64,000 bases of DNA from Neoceratodus forsteri (taxonomy: Eukaryota > Chordata > Ceratodontiformes > Ceratodontidae): positions 604,906,501 to 604,970,500 of the forward strand of contig JADMNL010000023.1 of assembly GCA_016271365.2 (NCBI GenBank), written 5' to 3'. The notes beneath the pieces are model-generated. The model had not been told where the DNA came from, did no database searches, and saw only the letters and a program-made list of their open reading frames with translations. The translations under genes were made by a program, and so were the position numbers. Each line of letters opens with the position of its first letter. Positions within the stretch are counted from its first letter, which is position 1. This document shows, one piece after another, positions 1 through 12,500 of the stretch.

Positions 1-2070
1 ATTTGCTATTTAAAAGCCTGGCATCAGCCCAAGATAGTCTGCTGGTTGGTTGGAGCAGGAGCACCAGTGGAAGTGAACCACCAGGAAATAGCAGGCTTGC
101 TTTTGTTTAAAAATTAAAATAAACCCCCCACACCCTCCGGTGTTGCATATCGTCTGTATGACCCTGAACAAGACCCTAAACCTAAGTACTGTACCTCCCT
201 GTGCTCCTTTGTCACACCTACATGCTTCAGCTTAGTGAGCCTGTTCTGAACAATTAAGAAAAAATACTTGCTTTGTAAGGACTTGTGGAGGCCAGGGTTA
301 GGCTAACTTGGTGACCTTGATTTAAATTTAAACTTTAGCACTGGTGGTGAGTGGCACCAGCCCATAAAGGTTACAGCACCAGTGTGAACCGAATAATATA
401 TAGCAGACCCATGTGTGAATTAAAGTCCAGTAGTCACCCACAACTTACATACTACATAGTGTCTGTGTGACACAGGGCAAGTCCCTTAAGTTGCTCCCTA
501 TGCTCCTGGGGCACAGCACCTATAATCTTCGTCTCAGTGGGCCTGTCATGGATGAGGATGATTAAAAAAAAACATTTTTGCTTTAAAAGGACTCATAGAG
601 ACTAGAGAGGGTTAGGCCAATTTGGCGACCCCCCCAATTCAAATTTTTTGTGGTCAGTTTAAGAAAAAAACTAAAATGTGCATTGGAAGGACTTTCAGAG
701 CGTTAGAGCCAACTTGCTGATCTGTGATTTATTTTGAACTCTAGCACTGGCGCCAGCCCTGACAGCTTGGTGGTTAGAGCTCCAGTGTGAACCAGAATAA
801 TATATAGCAGACCTGTGTGTGAATTAAAATCCGACAGCCATCTACAACTTGAATACTGTCTATGTGACCCTGAGCAATCCCTTTTGTACCTCCCTATGCT
901 CCTGGGGCACACCACCTATAATCTTCAGCTCAGTGGGCCTGTCATGAATAATTAAAAAAAAATAATAATAACTCTTGCTATAGAAGAACTCATAGAAGCC
1001 AATGTTAGGCCAACTCGGTGATCCCTGATTTAAACTGGAACTCTAGCATCGGCAGTGGGTGGCACCGGCCTATATAACTTAGTGGTTACAGCACCATTGT
1101 GAACCACAATACTATATAGCAGACCTGTGTGTGAATTAAAATCTGACAGCCATCTACAACTTGAATACTGTCTGTGTGACCCTGAACAAGTCCCTTAAGT
1201 ACCAACTTGTGTTCCTGGGGTACGTCATCCATAATCTTTTAAAATAAAAAAAAAAATGTTTTAAAATTATTATTGCTTTGGAAGGACTCACAGAGACTAG
1301 AGACTGTTCGGCCAAACTGATTTATTTAAGTCTTTGATAATTTATTTAAGTCTTTGATAACCGGGTAAGTGCACTGATCCGGAGGACCATTGTTAGGCAT
1401 GACCCGGGCCACAACATGCGGTGAACAGAGAGGAAAAACATCTATACAATAGATAAAAAAATGGAGTAGTAAAGTAGTCATAGTCATGATGACCCCTGAT
1501 TCAAATTTTTTTGTGGCAGCATAAAAAAAATCATGCTTTGGAAGGACTCAGAGAGGGTTAGGTCAACTTGGTGATCCCTGATTTCAATATGAACTCTAGC
1601 ATTGGAAGTGGATGGCATCACCCCTTATAGCTCAGTGGTTATAGCACCAGTATGAATCAGAATAATATATAACATACCTGTGTGTGAGTTTAACTCTGAC
1701 AGCCACCCACCACTTGCATGCTGTCTGTGTGACCCTGAACAAGTCTCCTAGGTACCTTGCTGTCCTGCTGGGGCACATCACCTGTAATCTTCACCTTAAT
1801 GGGTCTTTCATGGATGATTAAAACAACATTATTCTTGCTTTGCAAAGACACATGGAGGCTAGTTGGGCCAGCATGGTCACCTCCGATTTAAACTTGAACT
1901 CTAGGTAGTGGGTGGCACCAGCCCTTATAGCTCATCGGATATAGCACCAGTGTGAACCAGAATAATATACAGCAGACCTGTGTGTGAATTAAAATCTAAT
2001 AGGCACCCATCTCTTGCATACTGCCTGTGTGACTGTGACCCTGAACAAGCCACTCAAGAGAGACTGTCAA
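1..2070 (+). repeat. Tandem array of tRNA-derived SINE units (~305-310 bp period)
   Basis: Five clear copies of one unit recur, with a partial copy at the left edge. The tRNA-like head (a 'tagctcagtggttatagca' type box A followed by 'ccagtgtgaacc') starts near 350, 745, 1055, 1610 and 1913. Each is followed by 'gcagacctgtgtgtgaatt', then the MIR-like core 'tgtgtgaccctgaacaag' near 150, 459, 857, 1168, 1720 and 2020, then 'ctcctggggcacacc' and an A-rich tail. Box A resembles a tRNA A box and the region after it a decayed B box. Spacing is about 305-310 bp, except about 400 bp between the second and third cores and about 550 bp where foreign DNA interrupts the fourth interval. Head-to-tail order at a fixed period indicates satellite-style amplification rather than independent insertions. 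No protein is encoded. Confidence 0.8.
1320..1500 (-). repeat. LINE/SINE 3' tail inserted in the SINE array
   Basis: This stretch interrupts the array. Read on the minus strand, 1341-1410 matches the tail family also seen at 61435-61510, 48042-48165 and 19170-19315: a CCGGGT block, 'gatcagtgcacttaccc' and an A/T-rich end. The 20-bp tail segment is duplicated in tandem at 1320-1359. CCGGGT at 1361-1366 can pair with ACCCGG at 1402-1407. The rest, to about 1500, is A-rich and unassigned. Confidence 0.65.
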
Positions 2071-4189
2071 TATGAGTGCTCAAAAACAAAAGCCACTGGC
2101 AAACAAGGTAATAAACATAAAAGTTTATTCAGTAGTCCAGAAATGAGTATCCTCTCAAAAACTAAACCTCAAATACCAAAGTGTGTCGAATGAATGAATG
2201 GTTAAGATGGCAGCCATGCTGGGCTGCTGTCTGCATAGGCTCTGATCAGAGTGTATGTTTGTGTTCTATTCTAGCACTTTTTGCTCTGTCTGATTAAATT
2301 TCAGGAGTGCTTTGAAAAAGCGATTGGGAGAGATATGTTTTAAATACTTTTGTCTTCCCAGCCCAGTGGCGTGGAGGGCTGAGGCATCACTCCTGCCATG
2401 CCAGAGACCCATGTTTGCGGTGCGAGCGGGTCGCCGGGGGTCGGCTGGGGAGGGAGAGGATCGAGCGTCTGGAGAACAGCTCTAGTCTTCCGGGTAGGGG
2501 TGGGATCGGAGACTGGTGCAAACCTGGCTCCTAGTGGTGGTTGGAGGCTGGCACACTGGTTCCAAGAAACGGGGGCGGAGATTGGGCAGACACCTGGAGT
2601 TCTGTGTGCAGAAGTGTGTGTGGCTCGGCCATTGACATCATTGCATGCCACAGCTCCACACTCGGGGAAGGGGAGAAAACAGAGGCAAAAATTCCATAGA
2701 CTGGCAGGATGATGCTGGTTCCCAGCAGGTGTTGCATCTGGCCAGCTGGCAATTCAACGGAAGAGGTAAGCACCAGTGGACACTGGGGTGACAGGGCTGT
2801 GGAGGCTGGTGGAAGGGGGCTGGTCAGTGGCGTGGAGAAAAAAATAAGGAAAAAAAATACTTTTGTCTTGTTTTGTTTCTTTTATTAGTTAGTGTAGTGC
2901 AGGGTCGAAGAAATGAGTTAGAATAAGAGTTATAGTTTCTTTCTTTTAGTAAAGGGCTGAATTTGTTGTGTGCTGTGCTGTAAACATATATTGGAACTTC
3001 GTTTAATGAAATCAGGAGTGAGGAGCCAATTTTGAAAGCATTTGGATTTCTTACTGTTTTGCAGACCAAGGAGGTAGAAGGGTGCTGTGGAGGACCGGAA
3101 TGCTATTTTTAGTAGTTTAGATCTGCTACCATTGACTGTACCTACTGAAGGAGGAGGACTGCTCAGGGCATCCCTTGTTGGATGTTGTTGAACTTTTCTG
3201 AGGAGGCAGGATACATCTTTAGCAGAATGGCAGTCACTGGTGGAGGAACCCGGTGTGGCGTGAGGTGAGAGCTCCACAGCCTCCCAGGAAAACCCCACTG
3301 GTGCCCCATTGTCTTCGCCAGACATAGAGCTGAGTGTGGGACTTGATAGGGGCAGCCCTCTTTTGATCTGGCTCTTCCTGTGTGTGCCAAAATCCTTCCC
3401 CATCTCTCTAGGTGGGATCTTTGGTGGGAGTACTCCGTGGATCTGTAGTGCTGCCTTGGTGTCCCGAGAATCTATTGATTCCCCCAGAGTACTTTCCAAA
3501 CAGTAGCCTTGCAAGCTTTGGACCCAGTGTGCTGGGGTGTGCGTCTTTTCCTGAGATTGGAACCCTAGACTAAGAATTGGGGATCTGGTAAGAGCAGTTT
3601 TCCTTTTTTTGTGACTGGAATTTCTTGCTTGGTTCTGCGAGGGTGAGTGTCCTTTTTGAGAGCCCTCATTGCTGTTGATTCTTCACTAGTGAGAGGAGTG
3701 TTTTATTGTAGCGCCATTTTAAATTGGCTCTTCATAACTGCTTTCTGTTCTGAACACAGCAAAGTGAATCTTTTTGGACCATGGTGGTGTGCAATCACTG
3801 TCCGTTTGCTCCTCAGTTTTGAAGTTGGCTTTGTAGAATTTAACAGCAGGATTGGATGGACGTTTGTTGTTCTTTGGATATCATACTTATTAAGACTGAA
3901 AACCTCTTTTCCAATTTCCAGCAGTGAATTGAAACAAATATTATAGCACATTGCACTTTACTGATCTTTCCCTTTTCTTTGTTGTGTTTGTTATTTTATG
4001 GTGGGGAAAGGGTCGTTGTGTTTTAATTATATATTAATTTAGTGTTTAGTGATTATTTTGTGTTTGTTTTTGGTCATGTGCTTGGTGTGTGCTTTATGTG
4101 TGATTATTGGTGTGTGCCTGGTATTTTCTAATTATTTTTTCTTTACTGTCATGTTTTAGCTAGTTATGTGTAGAGGCGTGCAGGTAGAA
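2071..4189. other. Unassigned region with a GC-rich block, no supported gene
   Basis: About 2190-2830 is GC-rich with several CpGs and contains 'aagatggcagccatgctggg' at 2205, which resembles the start of some L1 5' regions. The motif 'cagtggcgtggag' occurs near 2364 and 2824, and 'atacttttgtctt' near 2345 and 2857, so the block may be bounded by short direct repeats. From 2880 to 4150 the sequence becomes T-rich on the plus strand with no recognisable domain. Open frames here (minus strand 2930-3514 and plus strand 2398-2712) have no family motif. A LINE 5' region is possible but unproven. Confidence 0.4.
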
Positions 4190-6557
4190 AAGCTTACCTA
4201 CTCGGCGGACTTCCTGCGGTCGCTCCGCCCCTTTTCGGGGCTCCTGTTGCCTTTACCGGCAGGGGTGATCAGCCGTTGTTGGGAGCTGGGGGTCCTAAAG
4301 GGTATGGTAATGTAGGGGGCAGGATTGGGGTAGTACAGACCAGAAGATGCCCAGGGAGGAGAAGGTGCCAGGACAGAGGACCATCATACCTGGTGCCCCT
4401 CCCTAGCGCTCTGCCAGATGTCACCAGGCAGCAGGTAGTGCGTCCGGCCTGCTCAGTTTTTCCCCTTTGGGCCATTCTTTGTAATGCAAGATCAATGAGG
4501 AATAAGACCGCGGTGATGGAACCTTTCATTGCCGATTCCTCAGCTGATCTTGTTTGCATCACCAAGACCTGGTTGGGCAATGACGCTGGCCCTGTGCTGG
4601 CGGCCTCTGTTCCTCCCAGTTATTTGGTCTTGCATTGCCCAAGGAGGGACTGTAGAGGGGTGGGGTGGTCATCTGCTTTAGATCTGCCCTGGGCCTCACC
4701 ATGTTTCCAGTGCGAACACCAGTGTCCTTTGAGTGTGTGGTTGCTAAATGTGCATCGGGAGTCAATGGCAGAATAGTTCTCATCTACTGGCCTCTGGGAG
4801 GTGGGAGTCTATTTCAGCAGGAGCTGGAAGACTTCATCGCTGATCAGGTGTTGGAGTCCCCTAGGATTCTTGTCTTGGGGGACTTCAATGCAAGAGTAGA
4901 TGATGAATCCTGTCCTTTTGGAAGAGAGTGCCTTCAGTTGATGTCTCATCTGGGATTGTCTTGGGCTGTTGCCTCTGGGACACATATATAAGGCTACACT
5001 AGGGACCTGGTCCCCTCATTTGAACTTGACATTATGGCAGTCAAGGTTGATCTGGTTGCTTGGTCAGATCATCATGCAGTTGAGTTCCAGTGTGGGGCCC
5101 CCTATAAGCTACCCCCCCCGTGGAGTCAATCCAGTGTCATCTGAAAAATAAATTGGAACCTCGCCAACTCCAGGAGTCACTGGTTGTCTTGAGCTTGGTA
5201 CTAGCCTGTGCTCTAGGTTCAGAAACTGGGATCAAGGCTTATAGTACAGTCTTGATCGAGGCACTGGACCTGATTACACCTTACCGCTTTTGCCCCTTGA
5301 CCTTCTGGCATCGCTCACCATGATATTGTGCTGAGCTGCACCAGTTGAAGACTGAGGGACATGGGTTAGAGCGTTTATGGAGGGAGTCGCACTCTGAGGG
5401 GGATAGGTTGGCACTGCAACACCATTATTTGGAGTATCAGCAGGCAATCGATCTTAAGAAGACCACATTTTTGTAACGGCCAATTGCTGCAGCAAGAAAC
5501 CATCTCTCTGCACTGTTCTGCACTGTTAACAGTTGGCTGAATCCCTCTTGTCTCCAGTCCAGGCCAGCATTTTCTGTAGAAAAGTGCAAGCAATTTGGGC
5601 ATTTTTTTGCTGATAAAGTGGCCTCTATCAGGGCATGTAGTACCTCCTCTGGTCCAGTTTTTACTGGAAGGGATCAGTTTGCTGGTGAACATCATCTGCT
5701 GTGTTGGACTGAGTTTCAGCTGATTTTGTTAGATGAGGTTCTTTGGGTACTCACCAGCATGTGTCCCACCACCTATGCGTCTAGACCCTAGTCTGATGTG
5801 GCTTGTCATCAGCTGCTTGGATTTCCCGGGACCAGTGTTTGTTGAGATCATCAATGGGTCATTAAGTGAGGAAGTTTGTCCTGCATCTCTCTGTAGTGAG
5901 ACCCCTCCTTAAAAAACATCTATTGACCCTAACGTTCTTGCAAACTATAGGTCCATCTCTAATCTTCCCTTGCTGGGGAAGCTTATTGAGAAGGTGGTGG
6001 TTGACCAGCTGGTTGAGCGCCCGGAGACATTATCCAACTATGAACCTCTCCAGTCGGGGCTTCAGCCACAACACAGCACTGTGATGGCTTTGGTCTGGGT
6101 AGCACACAATCTCTTCATGGTGAGGGACCGAGGGCACATCATTCTGGTGCTCTTGGACCTATCCTCAGCATTTCACACAGTTGACCACAGGGTGCTGTTG
6201 GATCATCTGTGGGACTATGTGAGCACTACTGGTGCAGTTCTGTGCTGGTTTTGCTAATATTTAACCAGAAGATTGCAGCACGTGGTCCTAAAAATGTCCC
6301 TGTTGTTCTCTGTGTACGTGATGCCACTGGGAAAAATCATTAGGTGGTAAAATCTTGTGTTTCACTGCTGTGCAGATGATACCCAGTTGTATCTGTCTTG
6401 TGCTTCAGATGATCTTTTCACACCGTGTATGCTGAGTCTTTGTTTAGCCAAGATAAACTACTGGATGTCCGCTAACTGTCTGTGTCTCAACCCTGGCAAG
6501 ACCGAGGTTATGGTGATTGAGCCAGGTCATGGGGGTATCTTCACTGACAGAGACTAA
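4190..6557 (+). mobile_element. L2-like LINE, decayed ORF2 (endonuclease and reverse transcriptase)
   Basis: Remnant of a non-LTR retrotransposon ORF2, which nicks target DNA and copies its own RNA there. The endonuclease begins near 4475 with a residue run like NARSMRNKTA, then CITKTWLG; GDFNAR is near 4880-4900. The reverse transcriptase is recognisable from about 5866: LLGKLIEKVVVDQLVE, then LLDLSSAFHTVDHRVLLDHL at 6150-6210, CADDTQLYLS at 6366-6395 and WMSANCLCLNPGKTEVMVIE at 6462-6520. These are typical of the L2 group within the CR1 superfamily. Frames shift repeatedly and stops interrupt every domain; the segment between RT motifs A and C is shortened, and the element stops after about 6557 without its C-terminus or tail. 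The 4190-4470 part may be its 5' region. It is non-functional. Confidence 0.8.
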
Positions 6558-7329
6558 AGCAAGGGAGGTAAAAGAAAAGGCGGAGGGCACCTAAGAGTGG
6601 CTGGATGAATAGTGCATGACGGGGTAGAATAACAATATCTATCGTCATCCACAGACATCAGGCCAGTAACAATAATCTCTAAACTCCATATAAAAAATAA
6701 AATTAAATACTAAAAACTTGAAAACACAAATCTACTTAACATAAATTAGACTATACAATCAAAATACCTAAATAAAGAAACAATAACAACAATAATTAAT
6801 CAACAATAATAACTAGTTCAAATGAATTTTAAAAAGTCACTTTGAGACAGTGGAGCTCCCACCTTCCACCACAAAAAAAAAAAAGTCCAGATATAGGACC
6901 ACAGACTCTCACTCCATGATTCCAATAACCAGGAAGCAGAAGTTAAAATTTAACAAAATCCCAAAATGGTCCCCAATTCAGACCCCAAGGAACTCTCACC
7001 ACCCAGGTGGAATCGGTACAGGCAGAAAATCATCCAAAATAGTGTGCTAAGGTCGGCAGATCCCGGAGAGTTAATGAGAGTACAGTGCTATTAACAATCC
7101 TTATGAAATGGGCACCATAAATTAAGAGCTTTCATTGGCTGCTAGGGATGTGATATTCATTCTGATGCACAAGAAAAAGGACCAACACTGGGCAGTGGGC
7201 ATTGATATAGGTGATGCTGCCCACTTTAGAATGTTAGCAAAACAAAACGCAGCCATCTTGTTCGTGCCAGAAGTGGTGCCAGCTGAACTGTTAAAATAAA
7301 TACCTCTGACGCCTCTTCACTTTGCCTCA
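6558..7329. other. Unassigned A-rich non-coding segment
   Basis: Sequence after the L2-like RT is unrelated to that element. 6650-6860 is strongly A-rich with short CAATAA runs, ending in a 12-A run at 6872. 6900-7320 has mixed composition without a recognisable domain. A 66-aa frame at 6850-7050 has low-complexity lysine and asparagine content and no family features. I see no gene. Confidence 0.5.
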
Positions 7330-7790
7330 GTGAAAAAAAAAACAGAACAGCCACGATCTCTTCACCAGCCCGACCGCTCGCGCTTTAAACTCAATTGTTT
7401 GAATTTTAACAGAAAAAGAAACGAACAACTGCGATGTCTCTCCCAACCCGGATGCTCCTTCATCTACCAAAAAAAAAATCGGAACAACTGCGATCTCTGT
7501 ACCAGCCCGCCCAGTTGCTGTCTCTATCAGCCCCCTCGCTCCTTCTGTCTTTAAATTAAAAAAAAAAAAGAAACAGCGCAATTTCTCTTATTTGTCTCCA
7601 CAAGCAGCATGGAGGGGTACTGCTATCATTACCAGACCACCTCGATCTCTGTACCAGCCCACCCACTTGCTCTATCAGCCCACCTGCTCACTAGAGTTTA
7701 TGTTTTTTAATTAAAAAAGAAAGAAAGAAACAGCTGCAATCTATCTTATTTCTGTCCAGCAGCATGGGGGGGGGGCTACTGCTATGACAA
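7330..7790 (+). repeat. Tandem repeat, ~80-90-bp units with A-runs
   Basis: Units of the form 'aaaaaagaaacagc..gcgatctctgtaccagcccgcccacttgctctatcagccc..' recur near 7335, 7415, 7475, 7565, 7645 and 7725. They are diverged and vary in length. A related phrase, 'caagcagcatggaggggtactgctat', occurs at 7600 and again, modified, at 7760. It resembles a variable-number tandem region such as a retroelement 5' or 3' UTR. No coding function is apparent, although frames stay open because of the repeat. Confidence 0.6.
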
Positions 7791-7967
7791 CCAGACCTAC
7801 TAAAAGTACAGAAGCCTTTGTAGGACAAAATTACTTCAATGCAAACAAAAAAAACACACAGCACACTTAGGCGGAGGAACTATTTTATTAAAAGTGACAC
7901 AAACATACATGTTTTTTTCTACTTAAAATTGGAAATTTAACCTACCAAATGCAGTTGAATGAAAGAT

Positions 7968-8140
7968 GGCCATTTCATAAGGCAATAAACCACTCCAGGG
8001 TGTGATTTAGACAGTTCACATCGCCAGCGAGGATGGCTGGACGTACTCAGCCGCTGGCCCGTGGTCTCACTACGCCTCCCAGCCGTAGTGTTAAACTGTC
8101 TAACGACACCCTGTCGTGGCTTATTGCTTACTTCATGGGC
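7968..8140. repeat. Imperfect palindrome (foldback), ~48-bp arms
   Basis: The left arm, about 7968-8017, contains 'aaggcaataaaccactccag' and then 'tttagacagtt'. The right arm, about 8093-8140, contains 'aactgtctaacgacaccctg' and then 'gtggcttattgc'. They are reverse complements with scattered mismatches. The ~75-bp centre holds a smaller ccagc/gctgg pairing. The layout suits a non-autonomous foldback or MITE-like element; I do not see clear target duplications. Confidence 0.55.
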
Positions 8141-8144
8141 TGTC

Positions 8145-9516
8145 ACCACCACAACAAATTACATCTCAAACTGTGTCTTTTGAAGAGCCCCACCGGAATC
8201 AACTCCACATCTAGATAGATTAGGCAGCAGCAGCGTAAAAAGGTAAAGATCTTACTTTAGTGTAGACTTTCCAAGATTAAATCCACGGAGGAAAAGGACC
8301 AAAGGGAACCTCTGCCAATGCCAAGGACTCACCCCAGGATCAACCCACCTCACTTCGGACCTTACTGCCTCCTGGTCAGCTCTCCAGCTGTTCTAGTGCT
8401 CCAGGGTTACGAGTTTGGAACCTCGAACAACAACAGCAATGGACATAAGCTAAACCTAAACAGACACTATTTATTTGGGACCTTTTATGGAACCACATGT
8501 GACAAGATGTGGGCATCTGACACAGTTATTGGCCTCCTCCTCCTTCCCTACCCCTTTTTTTTCTCTCTCTCTTCATCCCCTTAATAATAAGCTTAATGAG
8601 TAAAGGAGACCTGTTAATTGAGATTTGGGATGGAGGGATCAATGAGGCGTAAGCTGGGTAATGATATTTCTTTCTATAAGAGGTCGCCAGAGGCAAAATA
8701 AGTAACGGCTTAAGGAATATATTTAATTTCTAAACTATGATTGTACATAATAAAGGTCTACGGGAGTAATGATGTCCTCTTTCCCCTCTTCTTCTTTTCT
8801 TCTATTCTCTCTTCCTTTCCCTCATTTAATTTTATGAGATATCTATTTAAACTAAGACGGGGTCCCATAACTATTTTGTTTATTAGTAAGTCCTATTAGG
8901 AATTGTCACTTAGCCTGGTTTAAAGTATACAGTGAGGGTGGGGTGAGGGAGGCTATCTTTTATAACGAAGGTATTAGATACTATTCTGTTATTGGAATCT
9001 AATCCCAACCACTACAGGAGCAACTTGTTAGCTCTGTAGCTGTTCTAGAGGGGTGTTCCACCCCTTGGCAAGTCTCAACTCACCTATTGGTGTGTGCTAC
9101 TCCTGCCCTCCCAGGACACTAGCTTTAGTTGACCTGGGACAAAGGAGGAAGATGCAGCTTTCTCTGCCACTAATGGAAGACCATGTGTACATAGTTTTTT
9201 GGTTAAGAAACAGATGTTTACTCAACAGTTGTTGAAGATATTTTATTGGTCATGTTTAATAGTTTGGTTAATTTTTAAAAAGGATTGTGATACATATTCA
9301 GTTACAAGATTCTTTACCCGACAAGGTTGGACACAGCCGGGTCCAGAAGGACACCCTATACATAGATGTATCTTTCTCTCTGGGAATGCTGTGTTTGGTC
9401 TGTTGAGGCCACCAGGGAGAGGAGGAGATCAGCAAAGTTATAACTATAACCTGTTATTCCTCTGTAGGTTGAACACTGTTCCAACCATTTTATATTAATA
9501 TTTTTTCCTAATTACA
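8145..9516. other. Unassigned segment upstream of the L1-type ORF2
   Basis: The segment lies directly 5' of the L1-type endonuclease and could hold that element's 5' UTR, ORF1 or inter-ORF spacer, but I recognise no coiled coil or ORF1 RNA-binding motif. The 88-aa frame at 8318-8584 ends in a pyrimidine-rich low-complexity run. 8780-8830 is a CT-rich stretch. The region is decayed and left unassigned. Confidence 0.4.
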
Positions 9517-12500
9517 ATGACTAATGTCCCAGTTAAAATACTCTCTCAAAATGGGAATGGCCTACATTCACCTATTAAACACTATAAGATAATGCAATAT
9601 CTGGGTAAACAGAAAGCAGATTCATATTGTTACAGAAGTCCCATCTCTCTTCATTTGAACACTCTAAATTACACTGGGGGTGGTAGATATTGTTTGCCTC
9701 TTCTCACCCAAGAAAACATAAGAGGGCACAGTAATTTTAATTCCTTACAAGCCCATTTGAAGTTCAGGATTCCTTTTCAGACCCACAGGGCAGATACATA
9801 ATTTGTTAGGTACTTTTATTCACAGACAATAACTTTAGTTAATACTTATCTTCCCCACAGACTCCTTTGCCTGTGGTATGGTCATTTCTGCATAAGGTGA
9901 TGGAAAGACATAAAGGGATTTTAATTATGGGGGGTGATTTTAATTTGGCATTGAACCCACATTTTAACTGTTCTAACCCAATGCCCAATAGATTGTCTAA
10001 AGCAGGAAAATATTTTAAGAAAATGTAGCTTATTTGGGCATTGAGGATGTGTGGAGGAGAACATTTCCATCAGTACCAAGACATACCTTTTTTTCAGCAC
10101 GTCATAGCACATACTCTAGGTTGGATTACTTTTTGTTAACAGGAGCATTTAACTTTGATTCAGGATATTTTAATTGAACCAAGAATATTATCCGATCATA
10201 ACTCCTTAATCCTTAAAATAGATCTGGGAAAGCAAAGGAAATTTAAATCTTGGAGATTTAACGATATCTCCTCAAGGACCAGGATTTCCTGGACTCCATG
10301 AGGAACGTATCCCACAGATAACTCAGGAGAACCTGATCCCAGAAGTATCCCATCCAGTTCAATGGGATGCATTGCCGTTTTAAGAAGGGAAGTTTTGGAA
10401 TATACTTTTCGAAGCAGAGAAAACAAATGCCAGGTTGAAATTTTTGAGGACCTCCTATCCTCTTACCAGCTTCTTTGCAGAGAGGGAGATATTATTCTCC
10501 AAAGATGTATTGGGGTTAAAACAAGAGATACAAAACATACTGGATTATAAAACCCTTAGAATTTGGCCTATCTATAGCAATATAATTATGAAGGGGGGGA
10601 AAAAGGGGCTCAAACACTGGTCCGGAAGTTAAGGGCCAATAAAAGGGCCTCAACAATCTTAAAAATAAGATCCACTGTAACAGGTACTCCAACATATAAG
10701 GAAGAAGAAATCAAACAGATCTTTACCCAGTTTTATGAATCCTTATATGCTGCCCCATCCCTCTCCAGACCAACAGAATCAGACACAGGAATTTTAAACA
10801 AACTTCCTTAACCTAAGTTGTCCGAAACTCAGGTTGCTCAATTAGAAAGCCCCATCAGACCTGAAGAGATCCTTCAACAGGTTAAACATATTAAATCTTT
10901 GAAATGTCCAGGGCACAGATGGCTTTGGCCTGGACTGGTATAAAACCTTTATCCCTCAGCTGTTGCCCAGTCTTTTGCCAGCATGCGTGGCTGTGACAGA
11001 GGGCAAGACTCCACCTCCTCGTGGAGTTATGCAATTTTGACCCAACTACTTAAGCCAGAGAAGGACACTCCCCTCCCCTCATCTTATAGCCCAATTTCAA
11101 TTTTAAATGTGGACTATAAAATATTTATGGCCATATGGGCTAAAAGATTAGAACCAATCTTACTGCAATTGATACATAAGGATCAGGGTGGCTTTGTGAA
11201 ATTTAGAAATACCTCAGATAATCTGCATCAACTTTTTTTAATACTGGAACACTTACAGGCTAGAAAGATTCCTCCATTGTAATAAGTTTACACACCAATA
11301 AAGCCTTCCGATAAGGTGGGAAGGGAATTTTTATGGGCTACTTTGTCTAAATTTGCATTCCCAGACTCTTTTCTAACCTGTCTTAAAACTATCTACTCAA
11401 CTCCCACAGCTTTTATTCACATAAATGGATCTTTATCTCAGCCAATAATCATACAAAGGGGCATGAGATAGGGATGTCCCCTATCCCCACTGTTATCTGC
11501 ACTGTATATTGAACTCTTGGTGGAAGCAATTCTCAGAGACCCAGGAGTGGAGGGGGTCCCCTTGGGGCGGAGAGAATATGAGGTGTCTTTATTTACCAAT
11601 GATATTTTGGTGACAGCTATTTCACCTGAGTCTTCCCTACTGGCTTTGTGGGACTCCTTAACACTCTTTACTGAGATCTCTGGTTTTTCATTAAACATAG
11701 TTAAAACAGACCTACTTCCATGAAATTTTATCCCATCCCAATCCCTTAAAAATAAATATTCAATAAAATGGCATAGAACACAGTTCAAATATTTAGGGAT
11801 AGTTATACCTAAGGATTTAGATAATATGGAATTATTGAATTATGAACCAATATCATTGTCAATACAAATTCAGTTGGATGTGGTGGCCTGGTCAAACTTT
11901 TCTTTAAATTTTTTCCAAAGGATTGAGTCCATTGTATGATTATCCTACCAAGACTGTTACACCTATTTCAAGGTATTCCAACTTTCCCCTCTAATTTTTA
12001 TTTTAAATCCTGGGAGAAAATCTTTTCTAACTTTGTGTGTCATGGGCAGAGGCCTTGCATAAGGATGTCCTTGCTACAGCTCCTGCTTGCAGAGGAGGAG
12101 CCAACTTACCCAATTTAAGGCTTTATGCTCTGGCATTTTTTTTAATTTTGTTCCTGTGGCTATCTCTGTTTTTGAAGCACCTTGAAGGATTTGAATTTGT
12201 CATAAATGAGCTATATGATATAATAAAGATAACTCTAGCTTCTGTAATGAAAATTCCCTGTTTAAGGGATTTCACAACCTTCACTGCCCAAGTACTGAAA
12301 CTATGGTATAGGCTGAAAAAATACAAGGGTTTTCAGAATTCTTTTTTTATTTACGTTAATCTCTGAAGATGATAATTTTTTACCTGTTTCGCTAGATCAT
12401 AGCTTTATAAAGTGGAAGAGAGTGGGACTGCAATTCTTTAGGCAATTTATTTCTTGGGGGGCTGCATTATCAGGTTTGAAACACTCCAGAGGGACCATGG

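Noticed and set aside
2930..3514. 194-aa minus-strand open frame
   Set aside because: It is the second longest frame from an ATG, but it has no domain I recognise, low-information composition and only TE neighbours. Retained only as unassigned sequence.
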